Position numbers and translations under genes: made by a program. A stretch of 64,000 nucleotides of DNA. It comes from JBCBDX01 sp039815825 (lineage in GTDB: Bacteria > Pseudomonadota > Alphaproteobacteria > Rhizobiales > Rhizobiaceae). Position 1 is the first letter of the stretch, and each line of letters begins with the position of its first letter. Below are positions 45,185 through 54,967 of this stretch, in pieces. Where the stretch lies: the NCBI GenBank assembly GCA_039815825.1, contig JBCBYO010000007.1, forward strand, positions 44,100 through 108,099. The letters are read 5' to 3'. Below the pieces are notes generated by a model that saw nothing but the letters and a program-made list of their open reading frames with translations, did not search any database and was not told where the DNA came from.

Positions 45185-46581
45185 GGGCGTGCTTCTGGTT
45201 CCGCAAGCGTTGCAAGTTCATCCAGCGTCAGCGGTTTCAGCGGCGGACGGACCCTATTAAGACCTATGTCGGCCGGCTTGCAGCTTGCTGATCCGGCCAA
45301 AAGATTAGCGATAACATAGCCGCATTGTCGGCCTTGGCATGGCCCCATGCCGGCACGGGTCAACGCTTTGAGTTTGTTGGGGTCGAAAACTTGCAAGTTG
45401 GCCTGATCGCGTACGGTTTCGACACTCACCTCTTCGCAGCGGCAGGCAAGCGCACGTCCATCGGGATTGAATATTTCACTGCGAGGAAAATAGAGCTTGT
45501 CCAGGAACGGTCGCGACGCCATCGCATTTTTCAGCCTTGACCGGACGGGCTTGGCCTGCACTTGCAACTCAGCCATCGACATGTGTCTGGTCTTGTGCGC
45601 GATGTATAAAGCGGTCAGTTCACCACGCAGGCATGCTACCCTAGCGCCACCTATGCCTGCGCCATCGCCGGCAACAAAGATGTTCTCTTTGGTCGTTTCT
45701 CCCCATTGGTTCAAAGTGGGTGCAAAACTGCCTTGATCCCCAATCCAGTGGTGGTCACATCCCAGTGAAAGGGTCGGGTGAATAGTAGGTACAATGCCTT
45801 CATGTACAAAAAGCACGTCTGCCGGAACGGTGTCTTCAAGGCCGCTTCCGGTTTTGTAACGCAAATGCTGGATTTTATCGTCACCGATCGCTTCGACATC
45901 GGACACGTTTCTGATGAACTTGACATGCCGTCTCAATTTCAAAAGCCACCCAAGTCCCTTGAACAGATCGAGCGGCGCATGGATGGCTGCTTTTACAAAA
46001 CTGGAGAGCAGTTTGAATGGCGATTGGCGAGGCGTCGTATCAAGGAAGCCCGCAATCTTGCCGCCGACATCCAGCAGCTGGACCGCGTAGAGAAGGCTCA
46101 GGGGTCCGTTGCCGGCAATCCATACGCGACCCTTGGGTACCTGATACGATGTTTTGAGAAGAATTTGGCCCGCGCCAACGGTCATCACGCCCGGTAGCGT
46201 CCAGCCAGGGAACGGTGTGGGTCGTTCCTGCGCCCCGGTGGCCAAAAGCATGCATTTTGCTTTCACCTGTGACGCCACGCCATCAGTAGACATATAAGCT
46301 TTGCAACCCGCTTCTACCTGCCACACACGTGTTCGAGGTCGGTATGCCGCACCGCAATCGCGAAACCGCTTCACAGTCTCCTTGCCCTCCAAATACGAAG
46401 AACCGAGTATTTTGCTGCGATTTATCCTGCTGTTTGTTTCAATATTGCGCCAAATCTGCCCGCCGGGCTCGAACTGCTCGTCCACAACGAGCACCGTCAA
46501 TCCATGCTTGCGCGCAGTTATGGCGGCAGACATGCCCGCAGGACCGGCACCTATTATCAGGAGGTCAATTTGCACAGTCAT
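45181..46581 (-). CDS. FAD/NAD(P)-binding oxidoreductase with BFD-type 2Fe-2S domain (alpha-like subunit, set 1)
   Basis: A 466-residue subunit like HcnB, OoxA or D-hydroxyproline dehydrogenase alpha. It has the FAD motif GAGPAGMSAAI, a second nucleotide-binding motif GNGPLSLL, the characteristic LATGAQERP...PGWTLPGVM stretch, and a C-terminal BFD-like 2Fe-2S domain with CRCEEVS and GMGPCQGRQCGYV. It is clearly paralogous to 55338-56672. Genes for the gamma 2Fe-2S subunit and DAO subunit overlap it on either side by 4 bases, so all three are co-translated. Confidence 0.9.
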   Translation of the reverse strand: MTVQIDLLIIGAGPAGMSAAITARKHGLTVLVVDEQFEPGGQIWRNIETNSRINRSKILGSSYLEGKETVKRFRDCGAAYRPRTRVWQVEAGCKAYMSTDGVASQVKAKCMLLATGAQERPTPFPGWTLPGVMTVGAGQILLKTSYQVPKGRVWIAGNGPLSLLYAVQLLDVGGKIAGFLDTTPRQSPFKLLSSFVKAAIHAPLDLFKGLGWLLKLRRHVKFIRNVSDVEAIGDDKIQHLRYKTGSGLEDTVPADVLFVHEGIVPTIHPTLSLGCDHHWIGDQGSFAPTLNQWGETTKENIFVAGDGAGIGGARVACLRGELTALYIAHKTRHMSMAELQVQAKPVRSRLKNAMASRPFLDKLYFPRSEIFNPDGRALACRCEEVSVETVRDQANLQVFDPNKLKALTRAGMGPCQGRQCGYVIANLLAGSASCKPADIGLNRVRPPLKPLTLDELATLAEPEARP

Positions 46582-46874
46582 GCCGAGGCCTCCGGCCGGC
46601 CCCGCTGTCGCTCAACGCGCATACCGTCCTCAACGCCTGTCAGGCAAGTCTGTAGGGATGGCACACCATCGATAGTGGCCAAGCATTCAAAACAGACGCC
46701 CATCATGCAATAGGGAGCGCGTTTTTGGCCGGATATCGGGGTCAAGCGCGACCAGTTGGTTTCCTGACGCAAAAGAAGTGCCGCAACTGTCTCTCCGCGC
46801 TGAGCTTTTACTTCAACGCCGTCCACGTGGACCGCAACTACATCCTCTCTACTATCCGGTATAAGTCGGAACAT
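46578..46874 (-). CDS. 2Fe-2S binding subunit (gamma-like, set 1)
   Basis: A 98-residue protein of the HcnA / (2Fe-2S)-binding type, with four cluster cysteines at Cys56, Cys61, Cys64 and Cys77 in YCMMGVCFECL and QTCL. It would transfer electrons within the flavin dehydrogenase complex. The CMMGVCFECL decapeptide is identical in the 81-residue paralogue at 55093-55338. Directly upstream of, and overlapping, the alpha-like gene. The gap 46875-47035 to RidA holds no clear gene. Confidence 0.88.
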   Translation of the reverse strand: MFRLIPDSREDVVAVHVDGVEVKAQRGETVAALLLRQETNWSRLTPISGQKRAPYCMMGVCFECLATIDGVPSLQTCLTGVEDGMRVERQRGRPEASA

Positions 46875-47035
46875 TTGACCAGTTTCCCATCCGAAAAATC
46901 ATGTTCGCAATTGAAATTTGATGTGAGAACAGCCATTCGAACCCTGCTTGGTAGTAATGGACCATGGGCTATGAACGACCGCTCGTTAGCGGACGCTGCG
47001 ATCTGAGCTGAAGGCCAAGCCGTTCGCCTGCATTT

Positions 47036-47383
47036 TCATATCGCCTTTGTCGCGGTGATGATGATTTCCACTTTCAGGATTTCTCTTGCCAGCTTGGCTT
47101 CGCCACATGCGCGCGCTGGTGCATGGCCCTTAGGCACCCATGCATCCCAGATTTCATTCATCTGATTGAAGTATGACATGTCCGACAGCCATACGATTGC
47201 CTGGAGGATATGCAGCCGATCGGATCCTGCCTCGTTAAGAAGATCGTCAATGCGTGAAAGACAGTCTCTGGTTTGCTCTTCAATGGTGTCACCTGCTCCA
47301 ACTTGGCCGCAAAGGAAAACCAGCCCATTGTGCTTTACAATTTTGCTCCTTCGGTCCGAAGTGTGGATGCGTTCAATGCTCAT
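47036..47383 (-). CDS. RidA family protein
   Basis: A 115-residue trimeric YjgF/YER057c/UK114-fold protein. Arg91 in HAPARACGEAKLA is at the catalytic arginine position of active RidA enzymes, and the KVEI end is typical. RidA proteins hydrolyse reactive imine/enamine intermediates to keto acids and ammonia. Its place between FAD oxidases fits clearing of an imine formed by amino acid oxidation. It lies 20 bases downstream of the DAO gene. Confidence 0.92.
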   Translation of the reverse strand: MSIERIHTSDRRSKIVKHNGLVFLCGQVGAGDTIEEQTRDCLSRIDDLLNEAGSDRLHILQAIVWLSDMSYFNQMNEIWDAWVPKGHAPARACGEAKLAREILKVEIIITATKAI

Positions 47384-47403
47384 GTTTGGGTATGTCCTTG
47401 TTA

Positions 47404-48573
47404 TTAGATAGACGCTTGGCTTTTCATGAGAGCTGCCAGCCTCTCTGGTGCGGCTTTGAACCTTGCAGATGAAAACGTATCGAGACTGGTATCTTTGTCA
47501 CCAGCCAGTATCCTGTCGACGATTTGCACAGCGTGGATTGGGGTCAGAGTGATCCCAGAATGGCAAGCGACGGCTGACACGCCATCGCCAAATTCGTAGA
47601 CGGGTGCGCCGTCTGGCGTCATGATGCGAAGCCCGCCCCATTGCCTGACGACTTTTATGTTCTCCAGGTCGGGATGTATGCGGACAATGCGGCGTGCAAG
47701 CTCATGTGCGGCGTTTGTGGTTGTGGATGTGTCGAACCCGACATCTTCCTTGGTGGCGCCGACAAGGAATGAACCGTCAACGGTCTGCCGCAATGTGCTG
47801 GCGGGAAGTCTCATTGTTCGCGGTCGCCGCTCACTGACCAATATCTGACCGCGTTGTGGATGGACTGGTACATTCAGTCCGGCCAATTTTGCCAGTCGCT
47901 GCGTTTCAAGGCCTGCGGCTATGACAATATTGTCCGCCTCTATAAGCCCGCCATCGACCACAAGTTGCCAAATGCTATTCTTGCGATCGATGCCATGCAC
48001 TTTTGTGTTCGGCATGATTGAGCCACCGAGGCGGCGTATGGAAGCATATAAAATTGAAGACAGATTCAATGGATTGACGCACCCGTCCCGCCAGCAATAG
48101 CTGGCACCGACAACTTCCGGCCCCAAACGAAACCCGGGCAGAAGCTCCTCAACCTCTCTTCGACTGATCATTTGGCAGTCTTTGCTCAGACCGCCGCTCT
48201 CATTGTGCAGTCTGTTGAGGTAGTTCTCGCGGTCCTGATAATCCTCTTCGCTAAGGCAAAATGTGAGGCCCCCTTCCCGCTCATAAGCCAGGTCTGGGGA
48301 AACCGTTTCGAGCTTCTGTCCCGCCGCGTCCAACAAACCTTCAGAAAAAGCAGGCCAAGCGTCTGACGCTTCTCGGGTCAGAATTTGGTAGGCTGGAAGA
48401 TTTGGACCTTTCCCCTGAACCCATACGAGCCCAAAGTTTGCGACGGACGCTTTGGGATCGCCAGGGCCTCCATCCAGCAGTGTGACCTGCCTACCAGCTT
48501 GCAACAGGCCATAGGCTATGGAGGCGCCCACAATTCCGCCTCCCACTACGACAAATTCTCTGTTGCTTTTCAT
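47404..48573 (-). CDS. FAD-dependent oxidoreductase, DAO family (glycine oxidase/D-amino acid dehydrogenase-like)
   Basis: A 389-residue flavoprotein with the N-terminal motif VVGGGIVGASIAYGLLQAG and C-terminal DAO pattern with HSGITLTPIHA. It belongs to the same broad family as 44051-45184 but is clearly different. It may be an independent D-amino acid or N-substituted amino acid dehydrogenase, or the missing beta-like subunit for the second alpha/gamma pair at 55093-56672. The frame is open from 48600; ATG at 48573 has a GGAG-type site and begins the protein proper. First gene of the minus-strand unit, divergent from LysR. Confidence 0.88.
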   Translation of the reverse strand: MKSNREFVVVGGGIVGASIAYGLLQAGRQVTLLDGGPGDPKASVANFGLVWVQGKGPNLPAYQILTREASDAWPAFSEGLLDAAGQKLETVSPDLAYEREGGLTFCLSEEDYQDRENYLNRLHNESGGLSKDCQMISRREVEELLPGFRLGPEVVGASYCWRDGCVNPLNLSSILYASIRRLGGSIMPNTKVHGIDRKNSIWQLVVDGGLIEADNIVIAAGLETQRLAKLAGLNVPVHPQRGQILVSERRPRTMRLPASTLRQTVDGSFLVGATKEDVGFDTSTTTNAAHELARRIVRIHPDLENIKVVRQWGGLRIMTPDGAPVYEFGDGVSAVACHSGITLTPIHAVQIVDRILAGDKDTSLDTFSSARFKAAPERLAALMKSQASI

Positions 48574-48646
48574 CAAATTGCTCCGAAAACGCCTAATCAT
48601 AGCGTTTAGAAAGCTAGAATGTAAAAGTGCAAAATCCGCAGCCTGT

Positions 48647-48678
48647 ATTCCAAAAACTTATATGCTGCGTATTGGAAT
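48647..48678. promoter_or_regulatory. Inverted repeat in the LysR/oxidoreductase divergent promoter region
   Basis: ATTCCAA at 48647-48653 and TTGGAAT at 48672-48678 form a perfect 7-bp inverted repeat with an 18-base spacer, inside the 170-base gap between the LysR gene and the divergent DAO gene. The octamer TTATATGC lies between the arms at 48658-48665. TATTGGAAT and TTATATGC both recur in the other divergent region at 54901-55092, so this may be a binding site for the island's LysR regulator. Confidence 0.5.
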
Positions 48679-48743
48679 CTTGCATCGATTAATATAATGA
48701 AAAATGATGTAGTCGCTTATTATATTCATTAAGGTTATGAAAA

Positions 48744-49634
48744 ATGAGAAAACCAACCCTTCGCCAAGTTGAGGCTTTCAAAGCTTTTGTTGAGACCGGC
48801 AGCGTTTCTCGGGCGGCAGACATCCTTCATGTGTCGCAGCCGGCCGTCAGCAAGCTCCTGAACCATCTGGAGGAGGATGTGGAGATGCGCCTTATCGACC
48901 GATCGCATGGGCGGATGACGGTGACAGAAAAAGGAATGCGCGTGTATGAGGAAGTGGACAAAGTCATGTCCGGCCTCGACCAGATCAATCAATCGATTGC
49001 CATGATCAGGAACGAAGACCGTGCAACCCTGACTGTGGGTATCACACCCGGGTTTCCGATCTCATTGCTCGTCAACGCGACACAGGAGGTTTTGAGTCAA
49101 AGGCCGGATGTTAATCTGGTGTATTTTGTTCGGAGCTCTGAATATATCATACACCGAATTTTAAACCGAAAGATCGACGTCGCCATCATAGCGCAAAAAT
49201 TTGATCATCCGCTTTTACATTTTGAGACTTTTTACTCAAAACCGATGGTCGTTGCGATGGCAGAAGACCATGCCCTCGCTAAGAAAGAAGTGGTAACTAT
49301 TGAAGACTTGGCCGAAGGGCCGTTCGTTCCCTTTGTTGAAGGCACCGAAACCCGTCGGATTTCTGACAAGCTCTTTTCGGACGCCGGTGTTTTCCCCAAA
49401 ACGCCCGTTTCAGTCACAACAGCCCCGCAGGTATGCGCCATGGTGGCAGCGGGGCTCGGGACTTGTATTGTTTCTCCGCTTTTCGCCGCCGGATCCATGG
49501 AAGGGTTAAAAATGCGTCCGTTGAAGCCCGAGCACATTATGGAAATTCACGTTGCAAGATCCAACTATGCCCGCGATTCTCAACCCATCGACATTCTCGT
49601 GGACAGGTTGAAAAAAGCGGTAGAGGGAATTTAG
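48744..49634 (+). CDS. LysR family transcriptional regulator
   Basis: A 296-residue LysR-type regulator with an N-terminal winged helix, LRQVEAFKAFVETGSVSRAA then LHVSQPAVSKLLNHLE, and a substrate-binding co-inducer domain (about 90-290). The N-terminus resembles OccR/NocR-type regulators of opine catabolism. Placed divergently from the dehydrogenase unit and convergent with the ABC transporter, it probably activates the island in response to the imported substrate. It ends 2 bases before the transporter ATPase gene's stop. Confidence 0.92.
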   Translation: MRKPTLRQVEAFKAFVETGSVSRAADILHVSQPAVSKLLNHLEEDVEMRLIDRSHGRMTVTEKGMRVYEEVDKVMSGLDQINQSIAMIRNEDRATLTVGITPGFPISLLVNATQEVLSQRPDVNLVYFVRSSEYIIHRILNRKIDVAIIAQKFDHPLLHFETFYSKPMVVAMAEDHALAKKEVVTIEDLAEGPFVPFVEGTETRRISDKLFSDAGVFPKTPVSVTTAPQVCAMVAAGLGTCIVSPLFAAGSMEGLKMRPLKPEHIMEIHVARSNYARDSQPIDILVDRLKKAVEGI

Positions 49635-49636
49635 GG

Positions 49637-51427
49637 CTACCGGTCCAACACGTGATGAGCGTCACCCACCTGCTGGTACACTTGCTTGGGCGGAACCCAA
49701 TCCAGGCCGACGACCCGGCTTTTAATCTCTTCGCCTTTTAAGCGTTTTCGGACCTGGGAAAGTGAAGGATCAGCAATCGGGACAGCGTTCATCAACCTTT
49801 TGGTATATGGGTGTTGGGGATTGCCCAAGACCGCATCTCTCGGTCCAATTTCCACAATTTCGCCCATGAACATGACGGCCACACGATGGCTGATGCGTTC
49901 CACGGCGCCAATGTCATGGCTGATAAAGAGATAGGACATGCCCAACTTTTCCTGAAGCTCGAGCATCAGATTGATAACTTGGGCTTTGATCGTTGAGTCC
50001 AATGCGGAAACTGACTCATCGGCCACGATCAAGCTTGGATTAAAGCCGAGAGACCGTGCAATACAAATGCGTTGTCGTTGTCCTCCGGAAAACTCGTGCG
50101 GATATCGATCAGCATGTTCCGGTTTCAAGCCGACCAATTCAAGCAACTCACTAATGCGATCATCGATCGCATCGCGCGGAACGATATTGTGAACCTTCAT
50201 GGGCTCGGCAAGACAACTTCTGATGGATTGTCTCGGGTTGAGCGATCCAAACGGGTCCTGGAAGATCATCTGCAAGTTCTGACGGAGTTTGCGAACTTCT
50301 TTCGGTGGTGCACCGTGAATCTCTTGACCCATGAATTTCACAGACCCGGCTGATACGTCAACGAGTTGAAGCAGCGACCGGCCGGCGGTCGACTTGCCGC
50401 ATCCGGATTCACCAACCAGCGCCAGCGTTTCACCGGCCCGAATATCAAATGAGATATTCTCAACGGCGGGCACGTAGCCGGTGACGCGCTTTAAGAGGCC
50501 ACTGCGAATATTGAAACGTGTCCGCAGGTTTTTAACCTCTAATATCTTCTTCCCACGCCTGTCGGTTTCGCTGTCGATATCTTGATCGACCTTGCCTGAG
50601 CCGAGGGGTGGAAATTTCTTCGGCGTAGCCGTCCCGTTCAATGAACCAAGACGTGGGACCGCCGATAAGAGATCGCGCGTGTAGGGTTGCTCCGGATTGG
50701 AAAACAGGTCGTCAACCTCACCTTCTTCAACCTTCTTTCCGGCTTTCATCACGAGAACACGGTCCGCAATCTCGGCAACAACGCCAAGATCGTGGGTAAT
50801 GAAAAGGAGCGACATGCCGATTTCAGCTTTCAGGTCCTTCATCAGCTCAAGAATCTCAGCTTGAATGGTAACATCCAACGCAGTGGTTGGCTCATCGGCA
50901 ATCAGAAGCGATGGTTTACACGCAAGCGCCATCGCAATCATTACGCGTTGTCGCATGCCCCCGGAGAGCTGATGCGGAAAAGCATTGAGGCGTGTTTTAG
51001 AATCTGGAATGCGCACCAAATCCATCAACCGCAATGCTTCGCCTCTGGCGTCACTCCAGCTCTTCTTCTCGTGCAATACCAGAGGTTCGGCCAGCTGTTC
51101 ACCAACCGTTAGCACTGGATTGAGCGAGGTCATAGGCTCTTGGAAAATCATGGCAACTTGTCTTCCGCGAAGATCAAGCAGCTCATTTTCGCTCATGCTC
51201 AGGACATTTCTACCCTGGAACTCGATGATGCCACTGGGTTTCAACGCTGGCGGCAAAAGACCCATCAGGGAGAGCGCTGTCGTGCTCTTGCCCGAACCGG
51301 ATTCACCTACAACACAGAGTGTTTCGTTGGCATTGATATCAAAATTAAGGTCTTCAACCAGTATCGTTTTCGCCTTCGAAGACAGCGAGATGTTAAAGTT
51401 CTTAAAACTTGCAACAGGCGTGTTCAT
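49637..51427 (-). CDS. ABC transporter, fused double ATPase (Dpp/Opp-type)
   Basis: A 596-residue protein with two ATPase domains in tandem, corresponding to a DppD-DppF fusion. Walker A GESGSGKSTT lies near residue 40 and GESGCGKSTA near 345; signatures LSGGMRQR and FSGGQRQR and Walker B LLIADEPTTALD and LIVADESVSALD follow. It powers uptake of a peptide- or opine-sized substrate together with the two permeases and binding protein encoded upstream. Last gene in the unit. Confidence 0.95.
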   Translation of the reverse strand: MNTPVASFKNFNISLSSKAKTILVEDLNFDINANETLCVVGESGSGKSTTALSLMGLLPPALKPSGIIEFQGRNVLSMSENELLDLRGRQVAMIFQEPMTSLNPVLTVGEQLAEPLVLHEKKSWSDARGEALRLMDLVRIPDSKTRLNAFPHQLSGGMRQRVMIAMALACKPSLLIADEPTTALDVTIQAEILELMKDLKAEIGMSLLFITHDLGVVAEIADRVLVMKAGKKVEEGEVDDLFSNPEQPYTRDLLSAVPRLGSLNGTATPKKFPPLGSGKVDQDIDSETDRRGKKILEVKNLRTRFNIRSGLLKRVTGYVPAVENISFDIRAGETLALVGESGCGKSTAGRSLLQLVDVSAGSVKFMGQEIHGAPPKEVRKLRQNLQMIFQDPFGSLNPRQSIRSCLAEPMKVHNIVPRDAIDDRISELLELVGLKPEHADRYPHEFSGGQRQRICIARSLGFNPSLIVADESVSALDSTIKAQVINLMLELQEKLGMSYLFISHDIGAVERISHRVAVMFMGEIVEIGPRDAVLGNPQHPYTKRLMNAVPIADPSLSQVRKRLKGEEIKSRVVGLDWVPPKQVYQQVGDAHHVLDR

Positions 51428-51429
51428 GG

Positions 51430-52353
51430 CTAGTCCCTAAGCTTTGGATCAATGGAATCGCGCAAGCCATCACCGATCAAGTTCAGTGCAAGAACGACAA
51501 TCAAGACGGCGAGCCCTGGATAAATCGACACGTAAGGAGCATCCAAAATAAACTCGAAACCTTCGCGTATCATGGTTCCAAGCGTTGGTGTGGGCGGTGC
51601 CACACCCAACCCAATAAAGCTGAGATATGCCTCGATGCGGATCGCGTAGGCCGCCCACAGGGAAGCCAACACCATGACCTCTCCAATGACGTTGGGGGTG
51701 ATGTGGAAGATCATTATTCTCAAGTCTGAGTAGCCCATGGCGCGACAGGACTCGACAAATTCGCGTTCCTTCAGCGCGATGGTCGGCGCTCGGGCAACCC
51801 GGGCAAACATCGGAATAATGGTGACGGTGATTGCCAAGACGATATTGACGAAATTGGCACCCAGCACTGCAACGATCAAAAGGCCGGTGATCAATGTCGG
51901 GAACGCCAGTAGCATATCCATGACACGCATGATGATGATGTCGGTCCAGCCACCGCGATAGCCAGCCAAAATTCCAAGCGCTGTCCCGAAAACGAGAGCC
52001 AAGGCGGTCGATAGGAGACCGATAATCAAGGACAGTTGGAGGCCGTAAAGGATACGAGACCAGGTATCGCGTCCGAACATGTCAGTGCCGAGAAGATGCT
52101 CGGCTGACCTGTCTTCCAAGCGGCTCAAAATGTTCTGTTCCAATGGGTCATGGGTCGCAAAAAATGGCGCGAATGCTGACAGGATTACGATCGCCAAGAA
52201 GATAACAGTCCCGATGACTGTCAGCGGATTTTCAACCGTGTAGTCGCCTACCCGGACGAGTAAGGTTTTTTTATTACCGCCAAGCTTGTTTTCTGTTTCA
52301 AGCGCAATGGACCCGGCGGCACCTATCTGTGTGTTTTGATGTTCTTGGCTCAT
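51430..52353 (-). CDS. ABC transporter permease (DppC-like)
   Basis: A 307-residue permease with an N-terminal cytoplasmic region of about 35 residues and six membrane helices; the HDPLEQN...R....S..HLLGTD.FGRD segment is typical of OppC/DppC, as is the EAA-type loop ESCRAMGYSDLRIMIFHI. It forms the channel with the DppB-like protein. It overlaps the dppB-like gene by 4 bases and lies 2 bases before the ATPase gene. Confidence 0.94.
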   Translation of the reverse strand: MSQEHQNTQIGAAGSIALETENKLGGNKKTLLVRVGDYTVENPLTVIGTVIFLAIVILSAFAPFFATHDPLEQNILSRLEDRSAEHLLGTDMFGRDTWSRILYGLQLSLIIGLLSTALALVFGTALGILAGYRGGWTDIIIMRVMDMLLAFPTLITGLLIVAVLGANFVNIVLAITVTIIPMFARVARAPTIALKEREFVESCRAMGYSDLRIMIFHITPNVIGEVMVLASLWAAYAIRIEAYLSFIGLGVAPPTPTLGTMIREGFEFILDAPYVSIYPGLAVLIVVLALNLIGDGLRDSIDPKLRD

Positions 52354-53288
52354 TTGAATTTTACCCGCGGATCGATAAGTCCATAGACAAGGTCTGTCAG
52401 CAGATTAACGAGGACGACCATGAAGGCGACGACGACAAGCAGCCCTTGCAGCGTTGTGTAGTCGCGTTGGTTCAGCGAAAGGACAATCAGTTTTCCAAGT
52501 CCGGGTCTGTTGAATACGATTTCCGTCAGAACCGAGTTGCCGATAAGCAGACCGAAATAGAGACCCACCACGGTAACAATGGGTATGAGCGCATTGCGCA
52601 ACGCATGATGATAGATCAGCCTTCGGCCCGGCGCACCTTTTGCGCGTGCGGTTCGAATGTAATCTTCGCTCAAGACATCGAGCATCGAGGAGCGCGTCGT
52701 CCGTACGACATAGGCGACCAAAATAAGGCCCAAGCTGAATGCGGGCAGGAACAAATTGTAGAGCCTTGCACCCAAAGCGCCATCAGGATTGGAGATCACC
52801 GGGAAAAGTGGGACCTCGATGGCAAGCCATAGAATCAAGAGTATTGCTGTCAAAAAAGCGGGGAAGCTCAAGCCAAGCAGAGAGATGACGCGCAGAGTGT
52901 TGTCGACCCAACCATCACGTGTCAAAGCCGCCCAAATTCCCAACGGAACACCGATTATGACACCGATGACAATGGCGGCGAATGCAAGCTCAAGTGTATA
53001 GGGTAACACCTCGAAGACCGAGTCCAGCACTGGTTTGCCGGAAACCATAGAATCACCAAGGCTGCCGCGTGCAATTTGTGTAAGAAAGTCCAAATATTGC
53101 GCCAAAATTGGCTCATTTAACCCCATTCGTTCGCGAAACGCGTCCAACGCTTCTTGGGAGGCGTTGTCGCCGAGGATAGCGAGCGCCGGGTCACCCGGCG
53201 CGATCCTGATCAGAACAAAAACAATCGTAAGTACGCCGAAAAGTGTCGGTACGGCACTTAGAGATCGTCCAAAAATATATGCACCCAT
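52350..53288 (-). CDS. ABC transporter permease (DppB-like)
   Basis: A 312-residue membrane protein with six helices and the GDPA...LG..AS.E......R..GL..P.L.QY.DF start of OppB/DppB proteins; the EAA loop RTARAKGAPGRRLIYHHALRNAL is near residue 210. Channel-forming partner of the DppC-like protein. It is 76 bases downstream of the binding-protein gene. Confidence 0.94.
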   Translation of the reverse strand: MGAYIFGRSLSAVPTLFGVLTIVFVLIRIAPGDPALAILGDNASQEALDAFRERMGLNEPILAQYLDFLTQIARGSLGDSMVSGKPVLDSVFEVLPYTLELAFAAIVIGVIIGVPLGIWAALTRDGWVDNTLRVISLLGLSFPAFLTAILLILWLAIEVPLFPVISNPDGALGARLYNLFLPAFSLGLILVAYVVRTTRSSMLDVLSEDYIRTARAKGAPGRRLIYHHALRNALIPIVTVVGLYFGLLIGNSVLTEIVFNRPGLGKLIVLSLNQRDYTTLQGLLVVVAFMVVLVNLLTDLVYGLIDPRVKFK

Positions 53289-53364
53289 CGCACTTCTCTC
53301 TTAAAAGTTGGCATGGCCACCGCGTTTGCGGGGCCATGCCGTTCAGTTTTTCCGAACCTGCTTG

Positions 53365-54900
53365 TTAGTTGAGCGTGGTGTTCTCGTTGATGACAGGCCC
53401 AAGGGAGAGTGATCCTTGCAGATCAAGACCATAGTCAACAGCCTCGGAACGTCCCCAGACCTGAAGCAGTTCAAACACGGGAATCGCGCACACATTGTCG
53501 ACCAGCTTCTTTTGAGCTGTCGCCCAAAGATCCAACTGCATTTGCGTGTCCGGCTCACTTCTGGCCGCTACAATTTCCGCATCCGCAACATCACAGTGGG
53601 AGAAGTTTGTCACCGCTGTTGGTGTCTTCACGATGCTGTCGGAGTGGTAGAACTGGGTCAGATATGTATCCGCAACCGGGAACCGAGCGGCGCCGTAGAG
53701 GACAAGAGAACTCACATCATCACGAATTGCGGCGTGCCACGATGAATGCTCCATAACGTCAAGATCAAGCATTATCCCGGCCTTCGCAAGCTGACCTTGG
53801 ATGACCTGCATCGGCGCGTTCAGTGATGCTAACTCGGTAATGGCGACTTTTGTCGTGAAGCCATCGGGATAGCCAGCTTCAGCCAAGAGTTCCTTGGCCT
53901 TGTCCAAGTCATGGGATATGCCCTCGATGCTACTGTCGTGCCCATAGTAACCATCTGGAACTGGCGCTTCGTTTGCGCGCGCGACATTTGAACCAGCAAA
54001 TGCCACCAGCTCCTCGCGGTTCAATGCATAAGCAAGCGCCTGACGGACACGAATATCGTCAAATGGAGGCTTCGTCGTATTGATGTGCAAAGTCCGCAGC
54101 TCGCCCGGCTCAAAAACATCAACTATACCGTCGCTGAAGTTGTTCACCCAACGATCTTCACGCGTGCCTTGGATAAGGTCCAACTCACCATTTCTAAAGG
54201 CAAGATCTCGCGCGCTTGAAGAAGGAATATAGCGCAGCGTGACACCGTCAATCGAGGGCGCGCCGCGGAAATAGTCTTGGTGGGCTACCAAGCGCACAAG
54301 CCGACCTTCAGCCAGTTCTTCAAACGCAAACGGGCCCGTACCGACTGGCTTTGATTTAAAATTCTCACCCATCTCTTGCGACGCTTTGGCCGATACAATG
54401 TTGCCGCCGTGGTAGTTTGCTACGACGCCCAAAAGTGATGGAATGGATTGGCTCAGCGTGATCTTGACCGTGTAGTCATCCACCGCCTCAACGCTTTCAA
54501 ACTGGGCATAGTCGGATGCAACACCAGACCGATCGGGGTCACCTGCGCGGTTCAATGAGTATACGACATCAGACGCTTTAAGCTCGCCATACCCATGATG
54601 AAACTGAACGCCTTCACGGAGCTTGAATGTCCAAACCAGGCCGTCGTCACTGCTTGTCCAGCTCTCGGCGAGATCAGGCTCAATGCTTTCACCGGCCATG
54701 GATCCTGGGGCAAAGCGAACGAGGCCATTGAACATCATCCCAAACAGGATTTTGTCTTGCGTTTTCGTCGAGACATGTGGGTCCAATTGCCCGGCGCTCT
54801 TTGCAGAGACAGCCATATTGAGGTCACGTGCGGCAGCATCCACTTGCATGGAGCTCGTCGATAGAACGACCGCCATGGCGGTTGCGGTTAGAAGTTTCAT
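53365..54900 (-). CDS. ABC transporter substrate-binding protein, family 5
   Basis: A 511-residue periplasmic binding protein with a signal peptide (about 1-22, ending DAA) and the SBP family 5 pattern DPHVSTKTQDKILFGMM then L.ESW..S.DGL.WTF.LREGV.FH.G. It captures the substrate of the Dpp-type importer. The frame is open from 55011, but ATG at 54900 has GGGAG upstream and starts the signal peptide. Family 5 proteins bind peptides, opines, nickel, sugars or glutathione, so the ligand is open. Confidence 0.93.
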   Translation of the reverse strand: MKLLTATAMAVVLSTSSMQVDAAARDLNMAVSAKSAGQLDPHVSTKTQDKILFGMMFNGLVRFAPGSMAGESIEPDLAESWTSSDDGLVWTFKLREGVQFHHGYGELKASDVVYSLNRAGDPDRSGVASDYAQFESVEAVDDYTVKITLSQSIPSLLGVVANYHGGNIVSAKASQEMGENFKSKPVGTGPFAFEELAEGRLVRLVAHQDYFRGAPSIDGVTLRYIPSSSARDLAFRNGELDLIQGTREDRWVNNFSDGIVDVFEPGELRTLHINTTKPPFDDIRVRQALAYALNREELVAFAGSNVARANEAPVPDGYYGHDSSIEGISHDLDKAKELLAEAGYPDGFTTKVAITELASLNAPMQVIQGQLAKAGIMLDLDVMEHSSWHAAIRDDVSSLVLYGAARFPVADTYLTQFYHSDSIVKTPTAVTNFSHCDVADAEIVAARSEPDTQMQLDLWATAQKKLVDNVCAIPVFELLQVWGRSEAVDYGLDLQGSLSLGPVINENTTLN

Positions 54901-54967
54901 CTGGACTCTCCCTTGAATTGATGAGCTTCCTACTATTCCTGAGAGATTTATAACATCAAATGCAAAA